Positions 37,524 through 47,028 of a stretch of 64,000 nt of DNA are shown here, piece after piece. The first letter of the stretch is position 1, and every line of letters begins with the position of its first letter. Position numbers and translations under genes: made by a program. Source of the stretch: Nitrospirillum pindoramense. Lineage in GTDB: Bacteria > Pseudomonadota > Alphaproteobacteria > Azospirillales > Azospirillaceae. The notes below the pieces were generated by a model. That model was not told the origin of the DNA and searched no databases. It saw only the letters and a list, made by a program, of their open reading frames with translations. Location of the stretch: the NCBI RefSeq assembly GCF_007827955.1, contig NZ_VITR01000017.1, positions 1 through 64,000 of the forward strand, given 5' to 3'.

Positions 37524-39437
37524 ATGAGCACGTTGGAAACCGGCCTGGCCATCGCCCGGGCGCTACACATCGCCCTGGCCCTGGCCGCCTGGGGCCTGCC
37601 CGCCTTCGCCCTGCTGGTGGTGGGCAAAGCCCCGCCCGGCGAAGCCCGTGACGGGCTGGCCGCGACCTTGCGCCGCTGGACCGGGCGGGCGACGGCGGCG
37701 GCCTTGGCATCCGGCTTGGTTTGGTTCGCGGCGCAGGCCGCCGTGTTCGTGGGAAGCGCCACCCCCGCCGCCGTGATGGGCGCCCTCGCCCCCACGGCGG
37801 CCACCCGCTATGGCCATGTCATGCTGCTGCGGCTGGCGCTGCTGGTCGCGGCGCTGGCCGTGGGCCGCCAGACGTCTATCAGAACGCTGGCGACTGTGCT
37901 GGGCCTGTCGCTGGCCCTGCATGCCGGTGTCGGCCATGTCGCCGTCACCCTGGATGCCGCCAGCCTGCCCGGCCTGCTGGCGGAGGTGCTGCACCTTTTG
38001 GCCGCCGGCGCCTGGCTGGGCGGCATGGTGGGCCTGTTGATGGCCCTGTCTAGCCGGAGCTTGGCGGCCGACCTGGCCGTGCGCTTCTCGCCGTTGGGCG
38101 TCACCTGCGTCACCCTGCTGGCGGCCACCGCCCTGCTGAACGGCGTGACACTGATCGGCACTCTGGCCGGCCTGATCGGCACCACCTACGGCCACATCGC
38201 CATCGCCAAGGCCGGCCTGTTCGCCTTGATGCTGGGTTGCGCGGCGCTGAACCGCTGGCGTATCGCCCCGGGCTTGGCGCGGGGCACCGTCTCCCTGGGG
38301 GCGCTGCGGGCCTGCGTGCTGGTGGAATTGGGCCTGGGCACCGCCGTCGTGGCCTTGGCCGCCTGGCTGGCCAGCATCGTGCCGGGCGTGCATGACCAGC
38401 CGCTATGGCCCTTCGCCCGCAAGCTGAGCGGCGAAATCCTGTCCGATCCCGATTACGGCTCCATGGCCTGGAAAGCCTTGGGACTCACGACCCTAGGAAT
38501 TATAGCCCTGATCGGTGTCGCCTTCCCGCCGGGGAAAGGAGCTTGGCGGCGCCCATCATTAAAGCGCAGGGCCGTTGAGGCGGTGCTCGCCGCCGGCTTT
38601 CTATGGTTCGGCATCCCCGATCTGGACCTGCTGACGGTGGAGGCCTTCCCCACCAGCTATTGGTCCTCCCCCACCGGGTTCACCGCCGCCTCGGTGGCGC
38701 AGGGTGCCGCCCTGTTCCCCGGCCACTGCGCCCGCTGCCATGGCGTCGGGGGTGCCGGCGATGGGCCGGACGCGGCCAAGCTGAGCATCCCGCCGGCCGA
38801 CCTGACCGCCCACCACCTGCTGGACCATAGCGAGGGCGACATCTTCTGGTGGCTGACCCACGGCATGCCCGACCCCGATGGCAAGCTGGTCATGCCGGCC
38901 TTCGCCGACCAATTGTCGGAGGATGAGCGCTGGGCCCTGATCGACTACATCCACACCCTGAACAGCGGCACGACGGTGGCGGAGGCCAAGGGCGTGTGGA
39001 CCTGGGGCATGCCCGCGCCGGAACTGGACCTGAACTGCCCGGCTGAAAGCGCGCTGGCCAGGGCCGGCAGCTTGGCCGATCTGGCCGGCCACCCCCTGCT
39101 GCTGGCCATCGGTTATGCCGAGGTGCCGCCGCAAGCGGTGGCGGCGGTGCAGGCGACATCGGTGGTGCCCATCATCGTCAGCACCGATCCCGACCGGGCC
39201 CCGCCCGCGACCGCCTGCGGCAGCACCAGCCCGGAGGCGACCGTGGCCTATCGCACCATCGGCGGCGCGCCGGAGGGGCCGCTGCTGGTGTTGGTGGACA
39301 GCCGGGGCGCCCTGCGCACGGTATGGCAAGGCCCCTTCCCGGCCACACCGGCCGCCGTCGCCCTGCTGACCGCCAAGGCGGAAGAAGCCGAACGCCATCC
39401 CTTCGCGACCGGCGGCGGCGGGCACCACCATCACTGA
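37524..39437 (+). CDS. copD: CopD-cytochrome c fusion protein
   Basis: This 637-aa protein combines three parts. Residues 1-345 form a CopD membrane domain with about eight or nine helices (LHIALALAAWGLPAF, LLHLLAAGAWLGGMVGLL). Residues about 390-480 form a class I cytochrome c with one heme site, GHCARCHGVGGAGDGPD (heme cysteines near 402-405) and the axial-Met region LVMPAFADQLSEDERW. Residues about 495-625 look like a thioredoxin-like domain without a clear CxxC, ending in a natural GGGGHHHH tail. The order suggests electron transfer coupled to copper passage, perhaps Cu(II) reduction before import. CopC is directly upstream. Confidence 0.87.
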   Translation: MSTLETGLAIARALHIALALAAWGLPAFALLVVGKAPPGEARDGLAATLRRWTGRATAAALASGLVWFAAQAAVFVGSATPAAVMGALAPTAATRYGHVMLLRLALLVAALAVGRQTSIRTLATVLGLSLALHAGVGHVAVTLDAASLPGLLAEVLHLLAAGAWLGGMVGLLMALSSRSLAADLAVRFSPLGVTCVTLLAATALLNGVTLIGTLAGLIGTTYGHIAIAKAGLFALMLGCAALNRWRIAPGLARGTVSLGALRACVLVELGLGTAVVALAAWLASIVPGVHDQPLWPFARKLSGEILSDPDYGSMAWKALGLTTLGIIALIGVAFPPGKGAWRRPSLKRRAVEAVLAAGFLWFGIPDLDLLTVEAFPTSYWSSPTGFTAASVAQGAALFPGHCARCHGVGGAGDGPDAAKLSIPPADLTAHHLLDHSEGDIFWWLTHGMPDPDGKLVMPAFADQLSEDERWALIDYIHTLNSGTTVAEAKGVWTWGMPAPELDLNCPAESALARAGSLADLAGHPLLLAIGYAEVPPQAVAAVQATSVVPIIVSTDPDRAPPATACGSTSPEATVAYRTIGGAPEGPLLVLVDSRGALRTVWQGPFPATPAAVALLTAKAEEAERHPFATGGGGHHHH

Positions 39438-39449
39438 GTGGTAGGAATT

Positions 39450-39899
39450 TCAGGCGGCGCCGGTGTCGGCCTTGAGACCCAGCGGGCCGCCCACGGCCTG
39501 CAGCGCCGCCACCGCGCAGATCTCGTCATTGTCGGAGGTGTCGCCGGACACGCCGACCGACCCCACGATGCGGCCCTCGGCATCGCGGATCAGCACACCG
39601 CCGGGCACCGGCACCATCTTGCCATCGGCCAGTTCGATGGCGGCGGTGAAGAAGGCCGGCATCTTGGCGGCGCGCTGCGCCAACTCGCGCCCGCCGAACC
39701 CCATGCCCAGCACGCCCCAGGCCTTGCCGGTGGCGATCTGCGGCCGCAGCAGGCTGGAGCCGTCGTCGCGGGCCAGCGCCACCACATGGCCGCCGGCATC
39801 CAGCACGGCGGCGGTCAGCGGCGCGAAGCCGCGTGCCTTGCCCTCGGCCAGGATGGCCTCCACCAATTTCAGCGCCACGGCGCAGGTCAGGACGGTCAT
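39450..39899 (-). CDS. GlcG/HbpS-family protein
   Basis: This 149-aa protein of the GlcG/HbpS (DUF336) family starts MTVLTCAVALKLVEAILAEG. It shows the core AAVLDAGGHVVALARDDGSS, GKAWGVLGMGFGGRE, and PGGVLIRDAEGRIVGSVGVSG. Members bind heme, cobalamin or ferrous iron, or accompany glycolate oxidation genes. No glc genes are near, so no specific role is assigned. It is convergent with copD. Confidence 0.85.
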   Translation of the reverse strand: MTVLTCAVALKLVEAILAEGKARGFAPLTAAVLDAGGHVVALARDDGSSLLRPQIATGKAWGVLGMGFGGRELAQRAAKMPAFFTAAIELADGKMVPVPGGVLIRDAEGRIVGSVGVSGDTSDNDEICAVAALQAVGGPLGLKADTGAA

Positions 39900-39920
39900 C
39901 GTGTTCTCCCACAAGGTGAC

Positions 39921-40080
39921 TTATACCAAGGAGCGATGATTTCCATTCATCGCTCCTTGGTATCGGCGGCGACTGCCGCCGCGCGCCATAAGGCGCGGAA
40001 GCCAAGCCGCCGGATGGCGGCGCCGGCGATTGAGGGCGATGGGCCTGGCCATAGGTCAGGATCATCGCTACTTGGTATTA
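39921..40080. repeat. ~160-bp MITE-like repeat element with 17-bp ends
   Basis: The 17-mer ATACCAAGGAGCGATGA occurs at 39923-39939, again as its exact reverse complement at 39947-39963 (7-nt loop), and once more with one mismatch at 40062-40078. The outer copies form terminal inverted repeats of a 160-bp element. The interior holds smaller GC-rich hairpins (CCGCGCGCC/GGCGCGG, GCCGCC/GGCGGC). The right end supplies the TAA stop codon of the amidohydrolase. No protein is encoded. It has the form of a miniature inverted-repeat element or a mobile intergenic repeat. Confidence 0.75.
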
Positions 40081-41436
40081 TTGGGCCTCACTGTGCCATA
40101 GGCCCAGCTCAGCGGCACGGTCGCGGGTGTAGACGTCCGTCCATTTCAGGCTGCTGAGGTGGGTGACCTTGTACGGGTCATAGCGCCGCGCCTCCACGGC
40201 AACCGGCACGCCACCGATATGGACGGCCGTGACGACGCCCGGTCGCTGCAGCACGGCGACATCGGCCAGCGGATCACCGTCCACGAAGATGAAGTCTGCC
40301 CGCCGGCCGGGGTCGATGGCACCCAGGGTATGACCGCGCGGCATGGCCCGGGATGAGACGCTGGTGGCGGCGCGCAGGGCCTGGGCGGGCGAGAAGCCCA
40401 GCCAGTCCACCAGGATCTCGATCTCGCGCGCGTGCCATTCGCCATAGGGGGTGACGGCGAAGCCGCTGTCGCTGCCGGTCATGAAAGGCACGCCGGCCTG
40501 GCGCATGCGGGTCAGGGTGCGCTTCGCCACCTCGATGACGCGACGCTGCGCACCCTGGTAGCCCGAGCCGGCGGTGGGCTCATGCGGTTGCCCGAATTCC
40601 ACGTTGTTGCGCAGGAAGGTCAGGGTGGGGCTGACATGGCTGCCGGATTTCAGCATGGCCTCGATGCATTCATCATCGGCGAAGAAGGCATGGTTGATCA
40701 CGTCCACCCCGGCCCGCGCGGCGTACAGCACCGCCTCTTTACCATAGGCATGGGTCACCACCTTTTTGCCCAGGCGGTGGGCCTCCGCCACCATGGCGCC
40801 GATCTCCTCCTGCGTGAAGGCGGCGATGTGGGTGCCATCCTCGCGGAAATGGGTGCCGTCCATGGCGATCTTGATGACGTCAACCCCCGCCTTGGCCTGG
40901 CGGCGCACCTCCTCGATCTGGGCGTCGCGGGTGGTGCACAGGCGGCCCGTCACATAGTCGGGCGTGCCGACATGCTCGGGAAACCAGTCGTTCAGGCTGT
41001 GCCGGTTGGCGATGACGCAGCTGCTGGCGGCGATGCGGGGGCCGGTGAACAGGCCGGCGTTGATGGCGTCGCGGACGGAGATGCTGCAATTGCCGGCGTC
41101 GCCCGGCACGACGATGGAGGTATAGCCGGCCGCCAGCACGCGCTGCGCGAAGAACAGGCCCCGCAGGGCCCGGAACTCCGGCGTGCCCCAGAAGTCGATA
41201 TCCTCCTCGCCACGGGCGTTGCCGAAGACGATGTGGGTGTGGGCGTCCACCAGGCCGGGCATGACGAAATGGTCGCCGGCGTCGATCACCGTGTCGGTGG
41301 CGGCCGGCGCGGGGGCGTCCCCGGTGGGGCCGACCTGGGTGAACAGGCCATCCTCGATCACCAGGGTCTGGTCGGCGCGGGCGCCATCCTCAAGCCCGGT
41401 GAACAGGCGACGGCAGCGGACGATGGTGCGCGGCAT
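40078..41436 (-). CDS. Amidohydrolase superfamily protein (imidazolonepropionase/prolidase-like)
   Basis: This 452-aa metal-dependent hydrolase carries the HxH motif in PGLVDAHTHIVFG, a metal-bridging lysine in VDVIKIAMDG, histidines in KKVVTHAYGKEA and VDVINHAFFADD, and the catalytic Asp in MTGSDSGFAV. These are the five ligands of the subtype I amidohydrolase centre. The C-terminal beta-sandwich (GRRADFIFVDGDPLADV) is complete. The substrate cannot be named. The gene is divergent from the VOC dioxygenase gene and might belong to the same catabolic set. Its TAA stop lies in the end of the adjacent repeat element. Confidence 0.88.
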   Translation of the reverse strand: MPRTIVRCRRLFTGLEDGARADQTLVIEDGLFTQVGPTGDAPAPAATDTVIDAGDHFVMPGLVDAHTHIVFGNARGEEDIDFWGTPEFRALRGLFFAQRVLAAGYTSIVVPGDAGNCSISVRDAINAGLFTGPRIAASSCVIANRHSLNDWFPEHVGTPDYVTGRLCTTRDAQIEEVRRQAKAGVDVIKIAMDGTHFREDGTHIAAFTQEEIGAMVAEAHRLGKKVVTHAYGKEAVLYAARAGVDVINHAFFADDECIEAMLKSGSHVSPTLTFLRNNVEFGQPHEPTAGSGYQGAQRRVIEVAKRTLTRMRQAGVPFMTGSDSGFAVTPYGEWHAREIEILVDWLGFSPAQALRAATSVSSRAMPRGHTLGAIDPGRRADFIFVDGDPLADVAVLQRPGVVTAVHIGGVPVAVEARRYDPYKVTHLSSLKWTDVYTRDRAAELGLWHSEAQ

Positions 41437-41683
41437 GGCTTGGTCTCCCCTCCCTGGGTTCTTGTTGAGGGAACGCTAGGCGGCCAGGCGGGCCCTTGGG
41501 AAATGGATATTTCCGCTGCGAATCTATCGTCCCCGCGCATAGCCGCCGTCCTCCGACCCATCGGTTTCGTCCATACATCGGCATGGAAAGGAACGGTTTT
41601 TATCAAAGGCGACCGCCCCCTTAAGGTTCAGCGTGGATCGCCCCGCAGGAGAGGGCGGCCCCAACTCGGGAGATGAACGCCTC

Positions 41684-42619
41684 ATGAATATCATCGGACC
41701 GGACGCCCTGGTGTTCGGTGTCGACGATGTCGACGCCTGCAGCCAATACCTGACGGACTATGGCCTGACGCCCGCCGGCGACGGCCGGTTCGAGGCGCTG
41801 GACGGCACCTGCGTCATCGTTCGTGCCGCCGACGATCCCCGCCTGCCACCCGCCATCGGCCCCGCCCCGTCCATTCGCGAGATCGTCTACGGCGTGGGCG
41901 ACGCGGAGACGCTGGAGGCCATCGCCGCCGAGCTGTCCAAGGACCGTGAAGTGCGCCGGGGCGAGGACGGCAGCGTGCATGCCGACGACGATTCCGGGTT
42001 CCACCTCAGTTTCGCCCTGACCATCCGCCGGCCGTTCACCGCCCCGGCCGACCTGACCAACGCCCCCGGCCACCCGCCGCAGCGCGGGCCCAACCTGGTG
42101 GGCATCGACATCGACATGAAGGCGGAGCCGCGCACCCTGTCGCATGTGGTGCTGTTCGTGCCCAACATGGAGCAGGCGGAGGCCTTCTACGTCAACCGCC
42201 TGGGCTTCCGCGTGACGGACAAGTTCACCGGCGTGGGCCCTTTCCTGCGCCCGGCGGGGACGGACGATCATCACACCCTGTTCCTGATCCAGACGCCGCC
42301 CTTCATGAAGGGGGTGGAGCACTTCACCTTCCATATGGGCAGCGGGACGGAGGTGCTGCTGGCCGGCACCCGGTTCGAGGCCAAGGGCTACACCACCTTC
42401 TGGGGTCCAGGCCGCCACTTCTTCGGGTCGAACTGGTTCTGGTACTTCAACAGCCCCTTGGGCTGTCACGTGGAGTACGACGCCGACATGGACCTGCACG
42501 ACGACAGCTGGGAAGCGCGTCACCGTCCCGCGGGTGCCGACACCTCGCAGCTATTCCTGTTCACGGCACGGGAAAAGTGGTTCCCCAGCGGCCCGCCGCC
42601 CAAGGGCGGCGCGCACTGA
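41684..42619 (+). CDS. VOC-family extradiol dioxygenase-like protein
   Basis: This 311-aa protein has two VOC (vicinal oxygen chelate) modules. The second holds a complete 2-His-1-Glu iron site: H154 in TLSHVVLFV, H213 in GVEHFTFHMG, and E264 in CHVEYDAD. This matches type I extradiol ring-cleavage dioxygenases (BphC-like). The region FYVNRLGFRVTDKF fits the same family. It is followed after one base by a Rieske protein gene. It may open a catechol-type ring or a similar diol. A glyoxalase-like or other VOC activity is also possible. Confidence 0.82.
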   Translation: MNIIGPDALVFGVDDVDACSQYLTDYGLTPAGDGRFEALDGTCVIVRAADDPRLPPAIGPAPSIREIVYGVGDAETLEAIAAELSKDREVRRGEDGSVHADDDSGFHLSFALTIRRPFTAPADLTNAPGHPPQRGPNLVGIDIDMKAEPRTLSHVVLFVPNMEQAEAFYVNRLGFRVTDKFTGVGPFLRPAGTDDHHTLFLIQTPPFMKGVEHFTFHMGSGTEVLLAGTRFEAKGYTTFWGPGRHFFGSNWFWYFNSPLGCHVEYDADMDLHDDSWEARHRPAGADTSQLFLFTAREKWFPSGPPPKGGAH

Positions 42620-42620
42620 G

Positions 42621-43022
42621 GTGACCGCCGACACCGAAAACCCCGGGGGCGCCTCCGCCCCCCGGGGCAAGATTGTGCTGTGCCCGGTGGCCGCGCTGCC
42701 GCCCGCCGGGCAGGCGCGGGGTTTCGACCCCGCCGGGGCCGGCCGCGACACCGTCTTCGCCTTGCGCCGGGGCGACCAGGTGCTGGTTTACCGCAACCAC
42801 TGCCCCCACCAGGGCGTGCCCCTGGAATACCGCAAGGACCGCTTCCTGTCCGGTGACGGCCAGCGCATCCTCTGCTATGCCCACGGTGCCCATTTCGATG
42901 CCGACACCGGCCTGTGCATCGAGGGTCCCTGCCGGGGCGAGTCCCTGCTGGCGCTGCCGGCGTTCGTGGACGACGGCTGGCTGACATTGGCGGTACCGCC
43001 GGACAGTCCCCTGCTACGCTGA
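42621..43022 (+). CDS. Rieske [2Fe-2S] ferredoxin-like protein
   Basis: This 133-aa small protein has both halves of the Rieske cluster site, C-P-H in YRNHCPHQGVPLEY and C-Y-A-H in ILCYAHGAHFDADTG. It lacks a catalytic domain, so it should be an electron carrier for an oxygenase or a Rieske-type redox protein. The start is GTG 42621, one base after the VOC stop codon, which implies translational coupling. Earlier in-frame codons would lie inside the VOC gene. Confidence 0.85.
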   Translation: MTADTENPGGASAPRGKIVLCPVAALPPAGQARGFDPAGAGRDTVFALRRGDQVLVYRNHCPHQGVPLEYRKDRFLSGDGQRILCYAHGAHFDADTGLCIEGPCRGESLLALPAFVDDGWLTLAVPPDSPLLR

Positions 43023-43198
43023 CCTCGGCAGGAACGCTGTCACCTCCCTGTCATAGAACATTCAGCCGAAGGCGAAATGTCGCATCCCCAACCCTAAGTC
43101 GCGTCCCGTAGGCTTTCTGGAAAGAAAAGACGGGCATGGGGAAAATCACCACGAAGCGACCCAGAAACGTATCGCAACGATAAACTGGGAGACTTCAT

Positions 43199-45670
43199 AT
43201 GGGATTTTGCGGCAATGCGCGGGCCACCGCGCATGAACGGCGTCGTCTGCGCGCCTTTACCGCCCTGACGCTTCTGGCCTCGACCTCCTTGGTATCCACC
43301 GCCTGGGCGGCGACGGCGCCCGCCGACAATACAGACATCACCGACATCGTCGTCACGGGCACCCGCCGCATCGACCGGTCGGTGGCCGACAGCCCCTCGC
43401 CCGTCGACGTCTTCACGCCGGAAGACCTTGAGCGGCAGGCGGGCAGCGACACCCAGGACCTGATCCGCACCCTGGTCCCCTCCTTCAACGTTGGCCATTT
43501 CTCCAGTGACGATGGCTCGGGCATCGTGCGGCCGCCGACGCTGCGCGGTCTTCCGCCCGACGAGACCCTGGTGCTGATCAACGGCAAGCGCTTCCACCGC
43601 TCGGCCCTGGTGCAGATCGCCGGCGACGCCCAGACCTCGGGCTCGCAGGGCGCCGACCTGAACCAGATCCCCGCCATCGCCATCAAGCAGTTGGAGGTGC
43701 TGCGCGACGGTGCCTCCGCCCAATACGGGTCCGACGCCATCGCCGGCGTCATGAACTTCACCCTGAAGGATGCCGACCACGGCGGCAGCGTCATCGTGCA
43801 ATGGGGCCAGGATTATGCCGGCGACGGCGCCACCGGCCATATCCAGGTGAATTCCGGCCTGCCCCTGGGCGACAAGGGCTTCGTCAACATCAGCGCCGAA
43901 TACCAGAAGAACGACCCCACCGACCGCGGGGTGGAGCGCTCGGACGTGACCGCCCTGAAGGCGTCCGGCTATAACCCGGGTCCCAATGGCTACCCCACGC
44001 CCAACCAGCGCTGGGGCGACAACGCAGTGGAGGCGGAACGGCTGTTCATCAACAGCGGCATCGACCTGACCGACAATTCCAAGATCTATCTGTTCGGCAA
44101 CTTCGGCCACAGCAACGAGAAGGAAAGCTTCTACTACCGCGACCCGGTCAGCAGTTGGCTGGGCACGACCTTTCCCTTGACCAGCGGTGGCAATTTCTCC
44201 TGGGCCAGCGTCTATCCCGGCGGCTACCATCCCTGGTTCTACGGTGACATCCTGGATAGCAGCATCACCGGCGGCTACAAGACCACCCTCAAATCCGGCC
44301 TGATCATCGACGCCAGCGCCAGCTATGGCCGGGATGAGGTGCGGTACAACATGACCAACACCGTCAACCCCTCGCTGGGCCCCAGCAGTCCCACGCAGTT
44401 CTATGTCGGTACCCAGACGCAGGAGGAGACGGACCTCAACCTGGACCTGACCTACCCGGTCCATATCGATTGGCTGGCCAGCCCGCTGACCCTGGCCGGC
44501 GGCGCCGAATACCGGCGCGAGACCTACACCATCACCCCGGGCGACGCCGCCTCCTACACCTCCGGCGCCTATGCCGCCTATGTGCCGGTGGGGTCCAACG
44601 GCATGCCGGGCTTCACGCCCACCGACGCCGGCCAGTTCCCGCGCAGCAACTACGCCTTCTACGCCGACGCCGAAGCGGACGTGATCAAGGACCTGAGCCT
44701 GGGCTTCGCCCTGCGCTATGAAGATTTCAGCGACTTCGGCAGCACCACCAACTGGAAGGTCACCGGCCGCTATCAGCTGACCGACTGGGTCGCCGTACGG
44801 TCCTCCGTCAACACCGGCTTCCGCGCGCCCACACCAGGCCAGGAGAACGTCTCGAAGGTCACCACCATCTTCCAGAACGGCAACCCGGTGGAGCAGGGCA
44901 CCTATCCGGTGAACAGCGCCATCGCCCGTTATTACGGCTCGCAGGCGCTGAAGCCCGAGACGTCGTTCAACATCGCCGGCGGTCTGGTCTTCGACCTGCC
45001 CTACAAGGTCAACCTGACCGTCGACTACTACAACATCAAGGTCGAGGACCGCATCGGCATCACCAGCACCTATTCGGTGACGGCGGCCGACATCCTGGCC
45101 CAGCCCGCCTTGGCGGCGGTGGGCGTCGGCGGCCAGGTGAACTATTTCGCCAACGGCTTCGACACCCGTACCCAGGGCGTCGACATCGTCGCCAACAAGA
45201 CCTTCGACCTGGAGGCGGCGGGAGAGTTGCACGCCACGGCGGCCATGAACATCAACCACACGGTCGTCACCAAGTACAACCCCACGGTCATCGGCCTGGG
45301 CCAGGTGCAGGATCTGCAGAACGAAAGCCCCCACTACCGCGCCACCCTGACGGGCGTGTGGGACATCGGCAAGTTCAGCATCCTGGGCCGTGCCAGCTAT
45401 TTCGGCGCCTGGGAGGACAACGTCAGCATCTGCGGCACCACCTGCCTGGGGCAGAACTTCGATCCCGCCTGGATCTTCGACGCCGAGGTCTCCTACAAGG
45501 TGCTGGAGGATCTGACCGCCAGCATCGGCGGCCAGAACGTGGGCGACAAGTACCCCGCCAAGATCCGGCCGGAGTTCGGCACCTATGGCGTGGGCCAGCA
45601 ATATTCCTTCAGCAGCCCCTACGGCTACGACGGCGGCTATTATTATGTGCGCCTGAAGTACGACTTCTAA
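43199..45670 (+). CDS. TonB-dependent receptor of the putative catabolic locus
   Basis: This 823-aa outer-membrane receptor has a signal peptide (about 1-37, ending AWA), a TonB box (ITDIVVTGTRRIDRS), and a plug with TQDLIRTLVPSFNV, PPTLRGLPPDETLVLINGKR and LRDGASAQYGSDAIAGVMNF. The C-terminal barrel ends YVRLKYDF. It follows the VOC and Rieske genes by 176 bp, so it may import their aromatic or cyclic substrate. An intrinsic terminator lies 63 bp after its stop codon. Confidence 0.9.
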   Translation: MGFCGNARATAHERRRLRAFTALTLLASTSLVSTAWAATAPADNTDITDIVVTGTRRIDRSVADSPSPVDVFTPEDLERQAGSDTQDLIRTLVPSFNVGHFSSDDGSGIVRPPTLRGLPPDETLVLINGKRFHRSALVQIAGDAQTSGSQGADLNQIPAIAIKQLEVLRDGASAQYGSDAIAGVMNFTLKDADHGGSVIVQWGQDYAGDGATGHIQVNSGLPLGDKGFVNISAEYQKNDPTDRGVERSDVTALKASGYNPGPNGYPTPNQRWGDNAVEAERLFINSGIDLTDNSKIYLFGNFGHSNEKESFYYRDPVSSWLGTTFPLTSGGNFSWASVYPGGYHPWFYGDILDSSITGGYKTTLKSGLIIDASASYGRDEVRYNMTNTVNPSLGPSSPTQFYVGTQTQEETDLNLDLTYPVHIDWLASPLTLAGGAEYRRETYTITPGDAASYTSGAYAAYVPVGSNGMPGFTPTDAGQFPRSNYAFYADAEADVIKDLSLGFALRYEDFSDFGSTTNWKVTGRYQLTDWVAVRSSVNTGFRAPTPGQENVSKVTTIFQNGNPVEQGTYPVNSAIARYYGSQALKPETSFNIAGGLVFDLPYKVNLTVDYYNIKVEDRIGITSTYSVTAADILAQPALAAVGVGGQVNYFANGFDTRTQGVDIVANKTFDLEAAGELHATAAMNINHTVVTKYNPTVIGLGQVQDLQNESPHYRATLTGVWDIGKFSILGRASYFGAWEDNVSICGTTCLGQNFDPAWIFDAEVSYKVLEDLTASIGGQNVGDKYPAKIRPEFGTYGVGQQYSFSSPYGYDGGYYYVRLKYDF

Positions 45671-45733
45671 GCCTGCGGCGCCGTTGGCGCCACAGGCCCC
45701 CTTCCTCGGGTTGGCCCCCTGGAAGGTTCCTGA

Positions 45734-45768
45734 GGGCCGCCGGACTTCCCGCCGGCGGCCCCTTTTTT
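45734..45768 (+). terminator. Intrinsic terminator after TBDT
   Basis: GGGCCGCCGG (45734-45743) pairs perfectly with CCGGCGGCCC (45752-45761), followed by a T-run at 45763-45768. Confidence 0.9.
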
Positions 45769-45835
45769 ATGGTTGGCCTGACAGGGCGGCGGCATCATCG
45801 GGAAGAGCGGAGCCCGCTCGCTTCCCGGAGGGATC

Positions 45836-46771
45836 ATGCGCCTTGCCCCGTGGCTGACCGCCGTCTGCCTTCTGACACCCGGGGCCGCCATCGCGCAAAC
45901 CATGCCGCCGGCCCGTCCGGGCCCCACCATCGCGGCGGCCAGCGCCTGGGTGGAGGAAGCGTCGACGGACTGCGGCCAAGGACCCGTCTGCCTGGGGGCC
46001 CGCTCCTCCCTGCTCAATTCCGCCATGGCCGTGTTCATGGGCCTGCCCTGTGCCGATGGGGGAAGCTGCGGCCCTGCGGAAGCCGCCCTGCGCGACAAGG
46101 CCACGGCCGTTTATACGGCCGTGAAGGCCCAGTCGCGCGACGCGAGGATGCCGCTCACCGCCGATGCCCTGGCGGACAGCGGCACGGACGCAGCCGGCTT
46201 CAGCGCCACCCTGGATACCTGGATCTCCACAGCACAGGGCGACTGCGGCCTGGGGCAGCGGCTGTGCGTCCTGGGACAGCTATGGCTTCTGACCCAAGCG
46301 GATCAAGCGGCCCGCAGCGGCCCACCCTGCGATGGGATGGCCGACTGCAAAGCGGCCCGCCTCACCCTCATGCGCCAAACCGACCAGCGGCTGGACGCAC
46401 CGAAACGGCGCATCCTGGCCCTGATGCCTTGGCCCCTGAGCACCACCTGGGGCCCCGCCGCCAGCAATGGCGCCTGGTTGCTGGTGCAACACGCCGACGC
46501 CGACCCCGCCTACCAACAGCGGGAATTGGGGATATTGCTGAGCCAGGCGACCCTGCCGCCCGACGAACGCCGCCACGCCGCCTACCTCATCGACCGGCTG
46601 GCCACCGCGTCCCAGCGGGAACAGGTCTATGGCACCCAAGGCTGGTGCGACGGGAAACGATGGGTCTCACTGCCGACCCGGGACCCCCGCCATCTGGACG
46701 ACCGCCGGCACGCCGTGGGGATGGGGCCGATGGCTGCCTACCGTGAAGAAGTCGCCCGGATTTGCCAGTGA
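45836..46771 (+). CDS. Exported DUF6624-domain protein
   Basis: This 311-aa protein has a signal peptide (1-20, ending AIA-Q). The C-terminal half (about 195-311) matches the DUF6624 pattern: GAWLLVQHADADPAYQQREL, AAYLIDRLATASQREQVYGT, DPRHLDDRRHAVGMGPMAAY. The N-terminal half has several cysteines (CGQGPVCLG, CADGGSCG, CGLGQRLC) spaced as if in disulfide-linked repeats and resembles no family I know. The role is unknown. It stands alone between a terminator and a chemoreceptor gene. Confidence 0.72.
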   Translation: MRLAPWLTAVCLLTPGAAIAQTMPPARPGPTIAAASAWVEEASTDCGQGPVCLGARSSLLNSAMAVFMGLPCADGGSCGPAEAALRDKATAVYTAVKAQSRDARMPLTADALADSGTDAAGFSATLDTWISTAQGDCGLGQRLCVLGQLWLLTQADQAARSGPPCDGMADCKAARLTLMRQTDQRLDAPKRRILALMPWPLSTTWGPAASNGAWLLVQHADADPAYQQRELGILLSQATLPPDERRHAAYLIDRLATASQREQVYGTQGWCDGKRWVSLPTRDPRHLDDRRHAVGMGPMAAYREEVARICQ

Positions 46772-47028
46772 TGCGGACAGGCAGCAGCGCAGACCATCGA
46801 GGTCGATCGGTGAAATTAATAAAGCGGAAACCAAATAAGACTAAGGCAGCATCATGGAAATGGAAGTTGATTATAAAATACGAGCAGGGCGCGAACATAT
46901 CCATTGGTATGTGATTAAAGCAATTAACCATTCCCAATTGATCTGGATCACCTGAGCAGAAGACTACATATGTATCTTGTCCTGGATAAGTGCCGACTTG
47001 ACGGGCCACCACCATCCAGGAAACCGCC
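46772..47028. other. AT-rich intergenic region before the chemoreceptor gene
   Basis: No gene is visible. This stretch is far more AT-rich than its surroundings and should contain the chemoreceptor promoter. I could not define individual elements. Confidence 0.4.

Noticed and set aside
43094-45601. 835-codon open frame on the minus strand opposite the TBDT
   Set aside because: Antisense, compositionally biased, no family resemblance.
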